A DNA stretch of 64,000 bases, from NCBI GenBank assembly GCA_030844895.1, contig CM061227.1, positions 108,346,659 to 108,410,658 of the forward strand, in the 5' to 3' direction. Positions 32,803 to 44,102 of the stretch are shown here, one piece after another. Source of the stretch: Ambrosia x helenae. Lineage: Eukaryota; Streptophyta; Magnoliopsida; Asterales; Asteraceae. A program made the translations under genes and the position numbers. The notes below the pieces were generated by a model, which was not told the origin of the DNA, did not search any database, and worked only from the letters and a program-made list of their open reading frames with translations. Numbering within the stretch: the first letter of the stretch is position 1; the number at the start of each line of letters is the position of its first letter.

Positions 32803-34880
32803 GCAACCACACTTTGCTTAGAGCTCTTCCAAGTAACAGCCCCACCATTCAGAATGAAAACATATCCCGTTTGTGATCTTGAGTCATCACGACCAGTCTG
32901 GAAGCTTGCATCAGTATAACACTTAACTGACAGCTCCTCATCCAGTCCTCGATATATTAAGAACATGTCCTTAGTCCTTCTCAAGTACTTAAGAATGTTC
33001 TTCACTGCAGCCCAGTGACTCTCTCCTGGATTCTGTTGATATCTACTCGTCATGCTAAGAGCATACGAGACATCAGGTCTAGTACATAACATGGCGTACA
33101 TGATGGAACCAATCGCAGAAGCATATGGAACACCTTCCATTTTCTTCTTTTCCTCTTCAGTATTTGCACACTGCTTGTTATCAAGAATGGTTCCATGTGC
33201 CATGGGCAAGAACCCCCCTTTTGAGTCTTGCATTGAGAAGCGTCGTAAGACCTTATCAATATATGTACTTTGACTCAAACCCAATAACCGCTTTGATCTA
33301 TCTCTATAAATCTTTATTCCCAGAATATAAGCGGCTTCACCAAGATCTTTCATTGCGAAACATTTACCCAACCAGGTCTTAACATCTTTAAGCATAGGGA
33401 TATTGTTTCCAATGATTAGTATGTCATCTACATACAGTATAAGAAAAGTAATATAGCTCCCACTAGACTTCTTGTAAACACACGGTTCATCTTCATTCTT
33501 GATAAAACCAAACTCTTTGATTTTCTGATCAAAACGGAGATTCCAGCTGCGAGATGCTTGCTTTAATCCATAGATGGATTTATTCAGCTTGCACACCTTA
33601 TTAGGATTCTTTGGATCGACAAAACCTTCAGGTTGAACCATATAGACATCTTCCAGTAAGTGTCCATTAAGGAACGCGGTTTTGACATCCATCTGCCATA
33701 TCTCATAGTCATAATACGCAGCAATGGCAAGTAGAATTCTAATAGACTTAAGCATGGCCACTGGTGAGAAAGTTTCCTCATAGTCAATTCCTTGAGTCTG
33801 AGTAAAACCTTTCGCTACAAGCCTTGCTTTGTAGGTTTGCACATTCCCATCCATTTCAGTCTTCTTCTTGAAGATCCATTTGTTTCCCACAGTCCGACAT
33901 TCGGCAAGAAGATCAACCAAATCCCAGACTTGGTTATCATACATGGATTGCATCTCTGCATTCATGGCTTCTTGCCATTTCTTGGATTCTGAATCCAAGA
34001 TTGCAGCTTTGTAAGTAGTAGTCTCAGCTTCATCAATCATGAAGATATCGTCATACCTTACAGGTGCACGACGATCCCTAATACTTTTCCGAACACTTGG
34101 TGTTTCTGTTGTTTCTTGAGTCCTCTCAGGCTCAACTTCAACAACTGGATCAGTTACTTCTGGTTCTGTCTGAACAACTGGTTCAGTCACTTGTGATTCT
34201 CGAATTTCTTCAAGATCCACATGGTTATCTCCAATCCCTCGTGCCAGAAGCTCTTCCTCTAAGAAAGTGCCTCTGCGTTTAGTGAAAATCCTATTTTCAG
34301 TGGGGTGGTAGAATAGGTAACCGATCTTCTTACCGTATCCAATGAAAACCACTTTTTCGCCTCTAGGATCTAGTTTATCCGAAGATTCTAGAGTGACATA
34401 AGAATTACATCCCCAGACTTTAAGGTAGGATACATGAGGTTTCTTTCCATGCCATATCTCATAAGGCGTTTTATCAACCTTCTTCGTTGGAGCTATATTC
34501 ACAAGTCTTGCGGCAGTTTCCAAAGCATAACTCCAAAAGGATTTTGGAAGGTTTGTTCGACACATCATTGATCGAATCATATCTAATAGAGTTCGATTTC
34601 TCCGCTCAGACACACCATTATGTTGCGGTGTTCCAGGTGGAGTGAGTTGTGAAACTATTCCACAATCCTTTAGATGGTCGATGAATTCCTGACTAAGATA
34701 TTCACCGCCTCGATCTGGTCGAAGCATTTTAATAGTTCTATTTAGCTGATTTTCTACTTCGTTTTGGTACTCCTTGAACTTTTCAAGAGTTTCATGTTTA
34801 TGCTTCATAAGATAAACATAACCATATCTACTGAAATCATCAGTAAATGTAACAAAGTATCTTTCTCCATGTCTTGACAT
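32803..34880 (-). pseudogene. Copia integrase, reverse transcriptase and RNase H N-terminus
   Basis: About 690 codons remain open. Integrase core: TFTDDFSRYGYVYL, LRPDRGGEYLS and GVSERRNRT (D, D, E). Next come the WGCNSYVTLESSDKLDPRG linker and RT with the KARLVAKGFTQ, QMDVKTAFLNG and ILYVDDILIIGN motifs. RNase H starts at CYTDASFQ and is cut at SVVA by family B. The zinc-binding start of integrase and the protease lie in the broken 34881-35338 stretch. The last few codons of the apparent ORF (32772-32802) belong to family B. Confidence 0.92.
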
Positions 34881-35338
34881 TGTTATGAATGGACCACATA
34901 CATCTGTATGTACAAGTCCTAACAGATCATTAGCTCTTTCTCCAACATTTGAAAAAGGTGCTTTCGTTAACTTTCCACTTAAGCATGATTCGCATTTTCC
35001 AAACGACTCTGAACCCTTGGAATCCAGGATTCCTGCGGTTTTGAGTTATTTAACACGATTCTCACTTATGTGACCAAGTCTACAATGTCACATATACGTA
35101 TCATTAAAGTCCAACTTATTACGTTTATGGGAGATATTGCATAATATGTTATCGTTTTGGATTTCTATCTCATAGATCCCATTGTTGGGTTTTGCATCAA
35201 AGTAAAATACATCGTTAAAATAAGCAGAAATAAATTCCCCATTGAAACGATAATTAAAACCTTGTCCTCACAAAGCCGAAACTGAAACAATATTTCTAGT
35301 CACACTAGGAATGTAATAAACATTGTTCAAAACAAGTT
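34881..35338 (-). pseudogene. Copia protease end and pre-integrase region, broken
   Basis: The minus strand still reads pieces such as NNVYYIPSVTRNIVSVSAL, CRLGHISENRVK and GSESFGKCESCLSGKLTKAPF, the typical zinc-binding N-terminus of copia integrase. At least three in-frame stops interrupt it, which separate gag from the integrase-RT frame and inactivate the polyprotein. Confidence 0.75.
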
Positions 35339-36136
35339 CTAAACCAGAAGGAAGTAGAGAACACATTCTCCTATAGCCTTCACAGCAACTCTTTGTCCAT
35401 TGCCAACATGGACCTCCAAGTCGCCTTGTTTCAGCTTTCTAATCTTTATTAGTCCTTGCAAAACATTACAAATGTGGAAACCACATCCTGTGTCAAACAC
35501 CCATGTTTTGCTAGGAAAAGCAAAGATTTCAATAACATATATACTTGAGGACTCTCCTCCTGAAGCCTTAGCTTGCTTCAGCTCAGCTAAATACTTAGCA
35601 CAGTTCCTCTTCCAGTGCCCAGTTTCATCACAATGAAAACACTTGGCATCTTTCCGAGGTTTCTTATTGGCAACAGATTTGCCTTTGCCCTTCCCTTTGC
35701 CCTGATTGCCCATTTTCTTGGTGTTAGGTTTCTTAACTTGTTCCTCCTTGATCACTAGCACTGGTGCAGTCTTGCTAGGTATGTTCACCTCAGCAGTTTT
35801 GAGCATCTGATGCAGTTTTGCAAGTGTCTTTTCCATCCTATTCATATTGTAGTTCATAATGAAATGGTCATATGACTTGGGCAATGAGTTTAGGATAATA
35901 TCCCCCGCTAACTCATCGCTCAAGGGGTATTCCAGACGAGCCAAGTGATCAAGATATGCCTTCATTTTTAGCACACGAGTGCTAACTGGCGTTTCTAGAA
36001 CATACAACTTGTTCTCCGCCTTGAGAACAATTTTCAAGTTGCGGTGCCAGTCCATGAAGTTGGAGTGGTTAAGTTTGTCCTTCTCTAAGATGGACTTGAG
36101 AGAGAATTGGGAGGCGGAATTGTTTTCAGTTGACAT
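35339..36136 (-). pseudogene. Copia Gag and protease active site, internally deleted
   Basis: Starts MSTENNSASQFSLKSIL at 36136. WHRNLKIVLKAENKLYVLETP runs directly into VSTRVLKMKAYLDHL, whereas copia Gags of this type have several dozen residues between these motifs, so an in-frame deletion is likely. Later parts are a CFHCDETGHWKRNC knuckle near residue 165 and the protease motif WVFDTGCGFHIC near residue 212. The frame ends at 35339. Confidence 0.85.
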
Positions 36137-37380
36137 CTACAAAGTTCAAAATCTAATTTATTAGTATTTCATGTTTTAAGTATCCTAATTATTTTATGAC
36201 CCAAAAAGCAAAATTAATTAGGATGAGATCCCGATTCATCAATACACAATGAACTGGCTTAGCACTGTCCACTGGCATGATTAGGTAGGTAAACAACGAT
36301 TGTCAATTGTGTCTACTACACAACTCTCCTTTTTGGGGTTATCGCTAAAAGCGATGTATGTTTAACCCCAACTATGCCCACTTGTCAAACAAGCGATGTT
36401 TGGTCCTTTACTGTTAACTGTAACACCGGCCTATGTTACACAGGAACCACAATGATTACCTTCACTCATGATCAACGCCCAGATGCAGGGTCAGCACTAA
36501 CATTTGGGTTCGATATAGAATGGAGTGTTAACTCGTTAAGGGTGGCATGAAACATCAATTTAAAATTGGGATTTAATTTTAATATTTACCATAAATATAT
36601 ATTGAATGACTCGTTAGCATGATGTGAGTCACACAACAGTTTATAGAATCCAATTTTATATTATTCGTGATAATTGAAACTCCTTTCAACACTCGACTCG
36701 GTATAGTTTTAAATACCCTATTTAAACTACGTTGGTCGTATTATCGCGAATGCACTTGTTTTAATATTAATAAAACTCCTTTTATTAAATATGCTTTTCG
36801 GTTTTATAAAACTTGTTTTAATAAAACCGTTGCCATGATTGTGAAAATTTTATTTATTTTGGGTTATCTAAATTATTTACAATAAATAAACCACAACCAC
36901 AAAACATAACAATAAAATTAAACGAATCGAGCCCCTAATAGGTCATCCGTTTCGTTTTAGCCAGAAACGAAACGAACTAGTCAAAAGGGTTTCAAAACTA
37001 TTTTGATATAGCTCCCACTTGACTCGAGATCTCTATCTTCATGGAACCTGTTCGTCCTTTATATCTTCGTCTTAATCTTGTACTTGTAGGATTACAACAA
37101 TAAATTTGAAAATACAATAAAATAAAATCTATTCTAATCCTATCTATTACACCGGATCCAATATCCGTAATAAAAAAAATACAAATCAATAAAGAAATAA
37201 AACCATCACAAACACAACCATAACATGGGTCAAATACCTAGGGCTCGATTCACATCACAATCCATGAACAACTAAAAGCTTTTGATCTTTTGTCAAAATA
37301 AGCAATTTTTGACAAATAAAACATAGATCAAAATTATAACTTTACCATCTTTACGCGCGTAACCGTGGCTCTGATACCAC
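36137..37380 (-). other. Copia leader and PBS
   Basis: Noncoding leader between the 5' LTR and gag. The minus strand reads GTGGTATCAGAGCCAC at about 37365-37380, an initiator-Met-type PBS directly after the LTR. The small ORFs at 36667-36885 and 36998-37189 have no homology that I recognise. Confidence 0.8.
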
Positions 37381-38090
37381 TGTTGGGAATCATGGTATCG
37401 TATACACAGCGGAAGCGGTTTATATTTATTAGAAAAATCAATTATATACATTATATAATATTAGCCGATTTATATGAATAAATATATATTTAATTTTATT
37501 AATCCGATTAATAAAATATTCCCAATCAGGATCTCAGTTAAACGCGTATAAACAAATAAATAATAAAACAACCATAGGGGGTTTAGTGATCAACCTTTGA
37601 CGACTACACCGGAATTGTAACACGCGGGTTACAACGAATCCTCGCTAGTAGGAAGTTCACACCGTGCACGAACCAACCGGGAAGCAACACTTGCAAGAAG
37701 GAAGGTGGTGGCTTGTGGTGGTTGATGGCCGAACAAAAGAAGAAGAAGGTGGCGGCCTTCTTTCCTTGGGTAGTGGCCGCTAATCACAAGAAGGAGGCAA
37801 GGGATTAGTTGTTTTGATAAAAGTGTGATTAGGGTTTACATCTTAACCCTCCTTTTATAAGACAACAACTTGCAATAAACCCCCTTGCTAAATATCTTAA
37901 TACTCCTTAATATTAATCTTATTAATATTAAGTCCCTCAAGACTAAAACAATTATTATTTCATAAATAATAATTCACCAACGCGTGAACTTATCTGATTC
38001 GTATACCAATGTGTAACTCTTCGGATCGTACCGGGTCGGGTTACGTTGACCTCGATTTTTAATTACATCGGATATACCATATGTCCAACA
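37381..38090 (-). repeat. Copia 5' LTR
   Basis: 710 bp, TGTTGGGAATC to CATATGTCCAACA, partner of 19167-19872. It is followed by the atatg target duplication at 38091-38095. Confidence 0.92.
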
Positions 38091-38095
38091 ATATG

Positions 38096-38533
38096 GGCTA
38101 TGGCGGTAGTCCTTGGAGGCATCATCCTCCCATGAACTTTCGTCATAGTCGTCGTTGTCAAACTGGTTGCGCTCTTCACGGGCCTGGTCCGCAGGGGGTT
38201 GCCCTGGACCTTCCCCGTGACGGGCAGCAGTCGTGAGTCGTGCGGGTTGTTTGGAGGATGAACCCATGATTGCCTTTCCGGTGAGTCGGCGACGCTCCAA
38301 CTTGCGTCCAAAATTTGTTTCTAGCGTTCGTACCAGTCATTATTCAAGGCGTCGATCTCCTTCTCGGTTGGAGGGGCTGGATCGACGGCCTGGAATTCTA
38401 GGTTTCTGGGGGTAACGACAGGGTGTTGCTGGTTGTCGTGGTCCCCCAATGTTGGGTGAGACCTTGGGGTGACGTCGGTGATATCTTTGACGACCCCAGA
38501 TGGAGTGAACACTCTTGGAGGTGAAGTAGTCAT
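38096..38533 (-). pseudogene. Tat Gag, N-terminal part
   Basis: Begins MTTSPPRVFTPSGVVKD at 38533, about 65 bp after the PBS. It is open to DWYER then TAG at 38321. A frame change follows, after which GSSSKQPARLTTAARHGEG and an acidic stretch lead up to the copia junction at 38095. It continues at 19166 with YYRRERLNIYND. Confidence 0.8.
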
Positions 38534-38596
38534 TTTTCAATATGGGTTAATGGGTATGTTTAGTTTAGCTGATTTTTTTAGAGTAGTTGTGGAAGG

Positions 38597-38611
38597 CCAC
38601 GGATGGCGCCA
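38597..38611 (-). promoter_or_regulatory. Primer-binding site of the Tat element
   Basis: The minus strand reads TGGCGCCATCCGTGG two bases after the 5' LTR end TCTTCA. The TGGCGCC start is a form frequent in plant Ty3/gypsy elements and differs from the initiator-Met PBS of the copia, A, B and C elements. The exact primer tRNA was not determined. Confidence 0.8.
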
Positions 38612-38612
38612 A

Positions 38613-39705
38613 TGAAGAAACACGAATCTTGGGTTACCGAGCAGGCGCTAATCCAGGGGGTGGTTCTACGGTATTTTGTAAAGAGAGTGTGTTTATAAAA
38701 TACGTGAGGGTCTAAGGGCAAGACCAAGGAGTTTATGAGACTACCGATTAGAAGAGTCGAGCCTCTAAAAGTTAGTAAAATAAACAAGGGGTTGAAGAAG
38801 GCACAAAAGAGTTTGTATTCTTCTTGAGTGAAAGTATATGTGATATTAGATGCCAATAAAAGGAGAAGGGGCTCCTCCTTTTATAGTACCTAGATGTCAT
38901 ACTTTCTCAGCCCATCCTCTACCCTTAATGGGGCCCGGCCCAGGTAGTGGTGTCTCTATAATCCGGCCTAAGTCCTTAAGCCCACTAGGTGAAAGTGGGT
39001 TTTGATAAAAAGGAGAAAGTAAAATGCTAAGGGGGGATGTTACCGCCCTGACGGTTGGTACACGTGGCGCCCATTGAGTGGACGCTGATGGTCGGCGGAC
39101 ACGCGGTGCCCGCCTATTGGTAGACCGAGGGCGGTGGGTAATCAATCATACCTTTCTTGGACTTCGAGACAGGTTGAGAAAGTCTGCTTGTCAGGAAGAT
39201 ATCTTGGCTGAGAGGCCGCCACGTCGACGTCCTTTCTGTATGTCAGACTGAGAGCAGTCTCTGATTGGAGAGGAACTCTGACGGGCCGCCTGCTGTGTCA
39301 TAGATATTTTGTTTGGGGCAGGGGTGAGTCCCAAAGCTGCCCAAAAAGGTATCTTCCAGTTGTGTTGGCGAAGCTTCCTTTGGCTTGCTGGGGAAGCTTC
39401 GAAGCATGTTGGGTCCGCCGACGTAAAATGTGCGGACGATGTTGCGCCTGGCGTCGATTGGGCGCCAGGGTGTATCGCCGACGTAAAACGGGTGGGTAGT
39501 GCTGTCTTCTAGCGTCTCGTTGGACGCCAGATGTATCGCCGACGTAAAACGGGCGGGTGGACGCTAGACGTTCCACTGACATAGAACGGGCGGATGGACG
39601 CTAAACGATCCGCTGACGTAGAACGGGTGGATGGACGCCAGGCGATGCCGGTTCTAGTTGGGCGATGATATGGTATTTGTAATGTTTTGATACCTTACCT
39701 CTTCA
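38613..39705 (-). repeat. 5' LTR of the Tat element
   Basis: 1093 bp, TGAAGA to TCTTCA, partner of 981-2068, followed by the duplication atgga (39706-39710). It carries the same gacgtaRaac array, G-box and TATA box. Confidence 0.92.
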
Positions 39706-40077
39706 ATGGAAATTGGATTTTAATAATCTAAACTATTTGAATTTGGCTGTTGACACCCCAAACTAAAAATTGACCACATATAATAAGGGAAATTGGATTT
39801 TAATAATCTAAACTATTCCGTTGAATCTAAAATGGTTCAAGAACTTGAATCTAAAATGCATGAAGAACATTCAAAGAACATGGAGAACGCAACAAAAAGA
39901 CAACCTTATCATAAACCGCACCAAAGACATACAGCCTTGGATTCGTCAATTTATGATGGATATGATTTCCATTGATAGAACAATTATAACCGACAATTAA
40001 CAATGATAGTTGTATTAGACATTACTATAATTTTTTGTCATAAGGAAAAATATGCATTATCCTATATATGTATTTAC
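39706..40077. other. Right flank with a short direct repeat
   Basis: A roughly 31-bp word (ggaaattggattttaataatc and following bases) occurs at 39708-39738 and again at 39788-39818. The short ORF at 39793-39975 has no recognisable homology and is not called. Confidence 0.5.
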
Positions 40078-40960
40078 TAAGGGCATAAGGGGCGCTCCAT
40101 TAAAGGTGTTTTCACTTCACTGATTTCTACCAATTCTGCACTGTCACATCACTTCACTGATTTCCTTCACTGAAACACTTTTTTAAAAGCAGCACTTCAC
40201 TGATTTTTTACCCAACTATCAATTATTTTCACAAATAATAATAATAATTTTCACACATAAAAGTATATAGAGAGAGGAATAAAAAAATAATAAAATTGTG
40301 TGAAAGTTTGTGTCACATCCGTGAACCAGCACGGCAACTGGAACCAGAATTTGGTTCACGAGACCACTACCAGCATGGGTGGTGGCGGTGTTACCGTGCT
40401 GGTAGTGGGGTACCCGTGACCAATTCTGGTAGCACCCTGTCCCCCTAAGCTCCATGAATAGTATTTTTTTCAGCATTTGTAAAAGTTATTTATATGTATA
40501 TGTTTAAATATACTAACAAAAAACGTTCTAGTACAGATGGTTTGATTGTTGTTGTGCTTGGTGTTCTACTTGGTTCTATGTAACTAAATTTTATTAACAG
40601 TTGCACTGCTTTAATGAAGTATGGTTATGGTTATGATTATTGTTATATTATATTATAATAAGGGGAAATTATTCTATATATTTATTTACTAAGCTCCATG
40701 AATAGTATTTTTTCAGCATTAGTAAAAGTTATTTATATGTATATGTTAAAATATACTAACAAAATACGTTCCGGTAAAGATGGTTTGATTGTTGTTGTGC
40801 TTGGTGTTCTGCTTGGGTTCGAATCCTGAAACCAGTTTAAATGATGTAACTAAATTTTATTAACAGTTGCATTGCTTTAATGAAGTATGGTTATGGTTAT
40901 GATTATTGTTATACTATAATATATTATATTATATTATTAATATATTATATTAAGGGGAAA
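40060..40960. repeat. Tandem duplication, two units, one with a MITE
   Basis: The segment from tatttactaagctccatgaatag to ggttatgattattgtt occurs at about 40068-40650 (interrupted by the MITE) and again at 40676-40905. The second unit retains cttgggttcgaatcctgaaacc, a B-box-like word, with gtaaagatggtttgattg about 30 bp upstream. The first unit has lost that part. No coding capacity. Confidence 0.8.
40081..40445. mobile_element. Harbinger-type MITE with TAA duplication
   Basis: 365 bp starting GGGCATAAGGGGCGCTCC and ending GGTAGCACCCTGTCCCCC, imperfect inverted ends typical of PIF/Harbinger MITEs. TAA is duplicated at 40078-40080 and 40446-40448. The second unit of the surrounding duplication reads tttactaagctcc with a single taa, an empty site that fixes the boundaries. 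The ORF crossing it is not a gene. Confidence 0.85.
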
Positions 40961-41835
40961 AGTGAGATTATTTATCCATTTCCAATAGTCTCATATCAAA
41001 GAAGATGGATGAAGCCGTAGGAGTGTTTATCGGTTCAGTTTATGGTTTATTTGTTTTGTTCGGTTTAATGTATTCGGTTTTTAAAATTTTGTACGTCAAA
41101 TCAAACACAAACCAAACCAAACCAAATTTAATTCGGTTTGGTTTTGGTTAAAAACCAAACAAACCTAATTCAACCGAATTGACCCAAAGTTACTTTTTCC
41201 CTAATTGATATTCATGTTTGTGTTCCGAATAGCAAGTTAGCAACTAATTTAAAAGGAATAACGAAACCACACAACATATTATAAAAGAAGTTTAAAATCA
41301 AAATAAAACAAACAAATCCAGAAATAAAAATTTTGAAACCGTAGTATAGCCTTTGAAGAAAAAAACCTACAAATGAGTGGGCTTTATTTTGTGTTGGGCA
41401 TAAATTTTATATGGTAAATTAAATATAATTATTTTTATTTAATAATTAATTAGTTAACCCATTTATTTGGATATTTAAATAAACCAAATAAAATAAATGT
41501 GGAACCAAACACCAAATTCACAACTCGGTTTCAGTTAAAAATAAACCGAACATCAAATTCATTGTTTGAATCCGTCTTTTCGCTTACGATTACGACGCGT
41601 TTACGATTTTATTTTGTTTCCAGTTTTCTAAACACCCGTAGGTGAAGGTTGGCTTTAATTTTAAGATTAAAAGTATTCACCAATTTTTAAAATTTTTTAA
41701 AGGTCAATACTCCACTATATAATAAACAATAAACACATTGCATTACATAGCTTTAGATTAATATTTTAAATTTATTTTAAAGAAGTTTTTACGATGTGTA
41801 AGACCAAGAGTAGCTATGTCTTGAATATCATAAAT
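40961..41835. other. Interval downstream of the P450 gene
   Basis: Contains CGGTTT/AACCAAAC-rich sequence (41020-41590) like that at 61-440. No ORF is supported. The stretch just below 41836 should include the 3' UTR of the P450. Confidence 0.5.
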
Positions 41836-42459
41836 TTAGATAATAATACTTGAAACATGCCCATGAGCTAAAAGACATAGTTCATTTCTCTTATGTATGG
41901 TCAACCCAGGCATGGCATCTAAGTCTATATCTTCTTCTGTCATTCCATCCGGTAAATCCCAATCAAAACAATAAAGAAGATTAGCAAGTAAAAGCTCCAC
42001 CATGACAACTCCCATTGATATTCCTGGACAGATTCTTCGGCCAGCCCCAAAAGGAATAAGCTCGAAGTCATTACCCTTAATGTCGATATTATTACCTAAA
42101 AATCTCTCTGGGAAGAAGTCATCTGGGTTCTCCCAATATTCAGGATCTCTTCCTATAGCAAATGCATTTACATAAACAAGTGTTTTTTGCTTGATTTTGT
42201 AGCCATGTAAATTAGCATCTTTCATCGTTTGTCGGGGCACTAGAAGAGGAGCTGAAGGGTATAGCCTCATGGTCTCTTTTATCACCGCCTTCAGATAAGC
42301 GAGTTTGGGAAGATCATCCTCATCTATTTTACCCTTCTTTCCAATCACAAATCTCACTTCTTCTTGTGCTTTAACCATTACTTCAGGGTTCCTTAATAGA
42401 GATGTCATTGACCAAACCACAGTTGCCGCACTAGTATCAGTCCCGGCTGCAAGTATATT
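41836..42459 (-). CDS. Cytochrome P450, CYP71-clan type, exon 2
   Basis: Second exon, 207 codons plus stop, encoding the C-terminal half of an ER-membrane haem monooxygenase. Numbering on the joined protein: oxygen-binding I-helix AAGTDTS (302-308), K-helix ETMR (360-363), PERF (415-418) and haem loop FGAGRRICPG (435-444) with the axial Cys at 442. The acceptor reads ccatatttag before AATATACTTGC, giving a phase-0 intron with exon 1. This exon is fully open with all key residues. The joined length of 505 residues is normal for A-type plant P450s. The substrate is unknown; the sequence looks closest to CYP71/CYP83 enzymes of specialised metabolism. Exon 1 carries a stop, so the gene may be non-functional. 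Confidence 0.92.
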   Translation of the reverse strand, partial: NILAAGTDTSAATVVWSMTSLLRNPEVMVKAQEEVRFVIGKKGKIDEDDLPKLAYLKAVIKETMRLYPSAPLLVPRQTMKDANLHGYKIKQKTLVYVNAFAIGRDPEYWENPDDFFPERFLGNNIDIKGNDFELIPFGAGRRICPGISMGVVMVELLLANLLYCFDWDLPDGMTEEDIDLDAMPGLTIHKRNELCLLAHGHVSSIII

Positions 42460-44102
42460 CTAAATATGGAAAATGGAAATAATTAAGACATTAGAACAAA
42501 TAAAGTGAAAAAAATGAGTACTGCAATCCTAATCTATACCACAAGCAAATACCAAAAAAAAAAAAGGGGGTGTATCCACATATTATATGAAGGGTGAGTC
42601 TAACGTAAAAATGAGCTTAGCGTAAAAAGTATAAAAAAGATTATTAGCCATAGATTAAACTAGTTAATCAGGGGCACGATGGTAAATTCAGTAGGATTAA
42701 AGTTTCACCCTCATTTTTAAAATGTCCATAACTTTTTCATTCGACATTATTTAAAAAAAAAAAAAACTATATCATAAAAACAAATGTTTCATCCTCTTTC
42801 ATTTACATACAATATTGTCATACTTAACACTCATCTGAAAATTATGTATAAATTTAGAAACAGTTGCACATCGTTGGTAATCGGAGGTGGTGGAGCTAAT
42901 AAGTGGATGCCACATGATATCTATGAATTTTCTTTGTTTCTTTTGTTTTTAATAACACCTATTGCTTTATATTATATTTTATTTATAATTTATAATTAAT
43001 GAACAATGATGATCAACGTATTGGTTAAAGGCTTGCAGTTTAACACACAGCTTCTAGTCTTTAATATGTAAATTGTTTTTTAACACTTTCATTACCAACA
43101 TTTTATTGGTTTTTCTTTTATTATTACTACTATTTCGTTTCTTTATATGAAGTTTTGAGTATTATCATTTCAAAGAGGTTTCGTTTTCCTTATATTATGT
43201 TATCATTCTGACTCTTATACTATAAACTATATACATATTAAACCCATTTATATTTTTTGATTATTATAAATTTAGTATATGAAAACGCTCATGGCGGGTG
43301 TAGCTTGAGAAACACAAAACGATAACGTAATTGAAAATCTAGTTAGTCATACAAACACGTGGTAGAAATTTAATTTATGATTTCTTATGTGTGAAGATTG
43401 GCTGCCGCCACTAGACTTACGTCTAGGCAGTGGCGGAACCAGAATGTTTTTTCACGGGGGCACAAATTGGTCGGGTTAAAGAAGACGGGTCAAAATGGCT
43501 TGCGCAAAAACAATTCGTACTTATTCACTTATTAAACCATAAATTTGAGAATATTTGAAAACCAAAAAAACCCTAATAAAACAATTGACTAATCTTGCAA
43601 GATAACACAACATTTTACATTAAATTTAACAAGTTATGACTAATACCTAATATGAAATGTTTAATTTTTTAGCACTAATGCTTTTAGTCAAGTAAATTAC
43701 AACAGCAACAATCTAAATAATAAGTAAGTAAATGTAAATATAAAAAATGTTAATTTTAAGGGTCTCATAATAAAATTAATTTTGTTTTCCAACAATAATT
43801 AAATTTACAAACGTAGGATAAGATCACTAACAACTATATATAAATATATTCATTTCACTGGTATTTGAAATGTTTATGGGAGGCTGAACTTTTATAAAAG
43901 TTTATTTTAATGTTAAAAATATATTTAATAAAAAATAGTAATAATTATATAATAAAACAAAAGATCCAATAAAGTAAGTATATATTGTACTCCCTAAGTA
44001 TATATTGTACTCCCTAGCTACCCACTACTCTCTTTTTTATTTGCTTTACCTGTTTTAAACATGTCATCACATCAGATTACTTTTAAATATATCTTCATTA
44101 TA

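Larger units (their letters stand above)
19167..38090 (-). mobile_element. Ty1/copia LTR retrotransposon (contains further insertions)
   Basis: Inserted in the Tat gag with the exact duplication atatg (19162-19166 and 38091-38095). LTRs of 706 bp (19167-19872) and 710 bp (37381-38090) begin TGTTGG and end CCAACA. PBS and PPT show minus orientation. The order gag, protease, integrase, RT, RNase H is the copia order. After removing the solo LTR (20046-23415) and family B (24483-32802) it is about 7.2 kb. Stops in the protease-integrase interval and a gag deletion make it non-functional. Confidence 0.92.
981..39705 (-). mobile_element. Tat-lineage Ty3/gypsy LTR retrotransposon (nested host element)
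   Basis: Complete but interrupted element in minus orientation, flanked by the 5-bp duplication atgga at 976-980 and 39706-39710. Both LTRs start TGAAGA and end TCTTCA. The 5' LTR is at 38613-39705 and the 3' LTR at 981-2068, with a PBS beside the former and a PPT beside the latter. The order gag, PR, RT, degenerate RNase H, second archaeal-type RNase H, INT, then an antisense extra ORF before the 3' LTR, is the layout described for the Tat group (Grande, Retand and Ogre relatives). Removing the insertions at 9631-17112 and 19167-38090 leaves about 12.3 kb. Every coding segment carries stops or frameshifts, so this copy is dead. A second copy starts at 49798. Confidence 0.92.
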
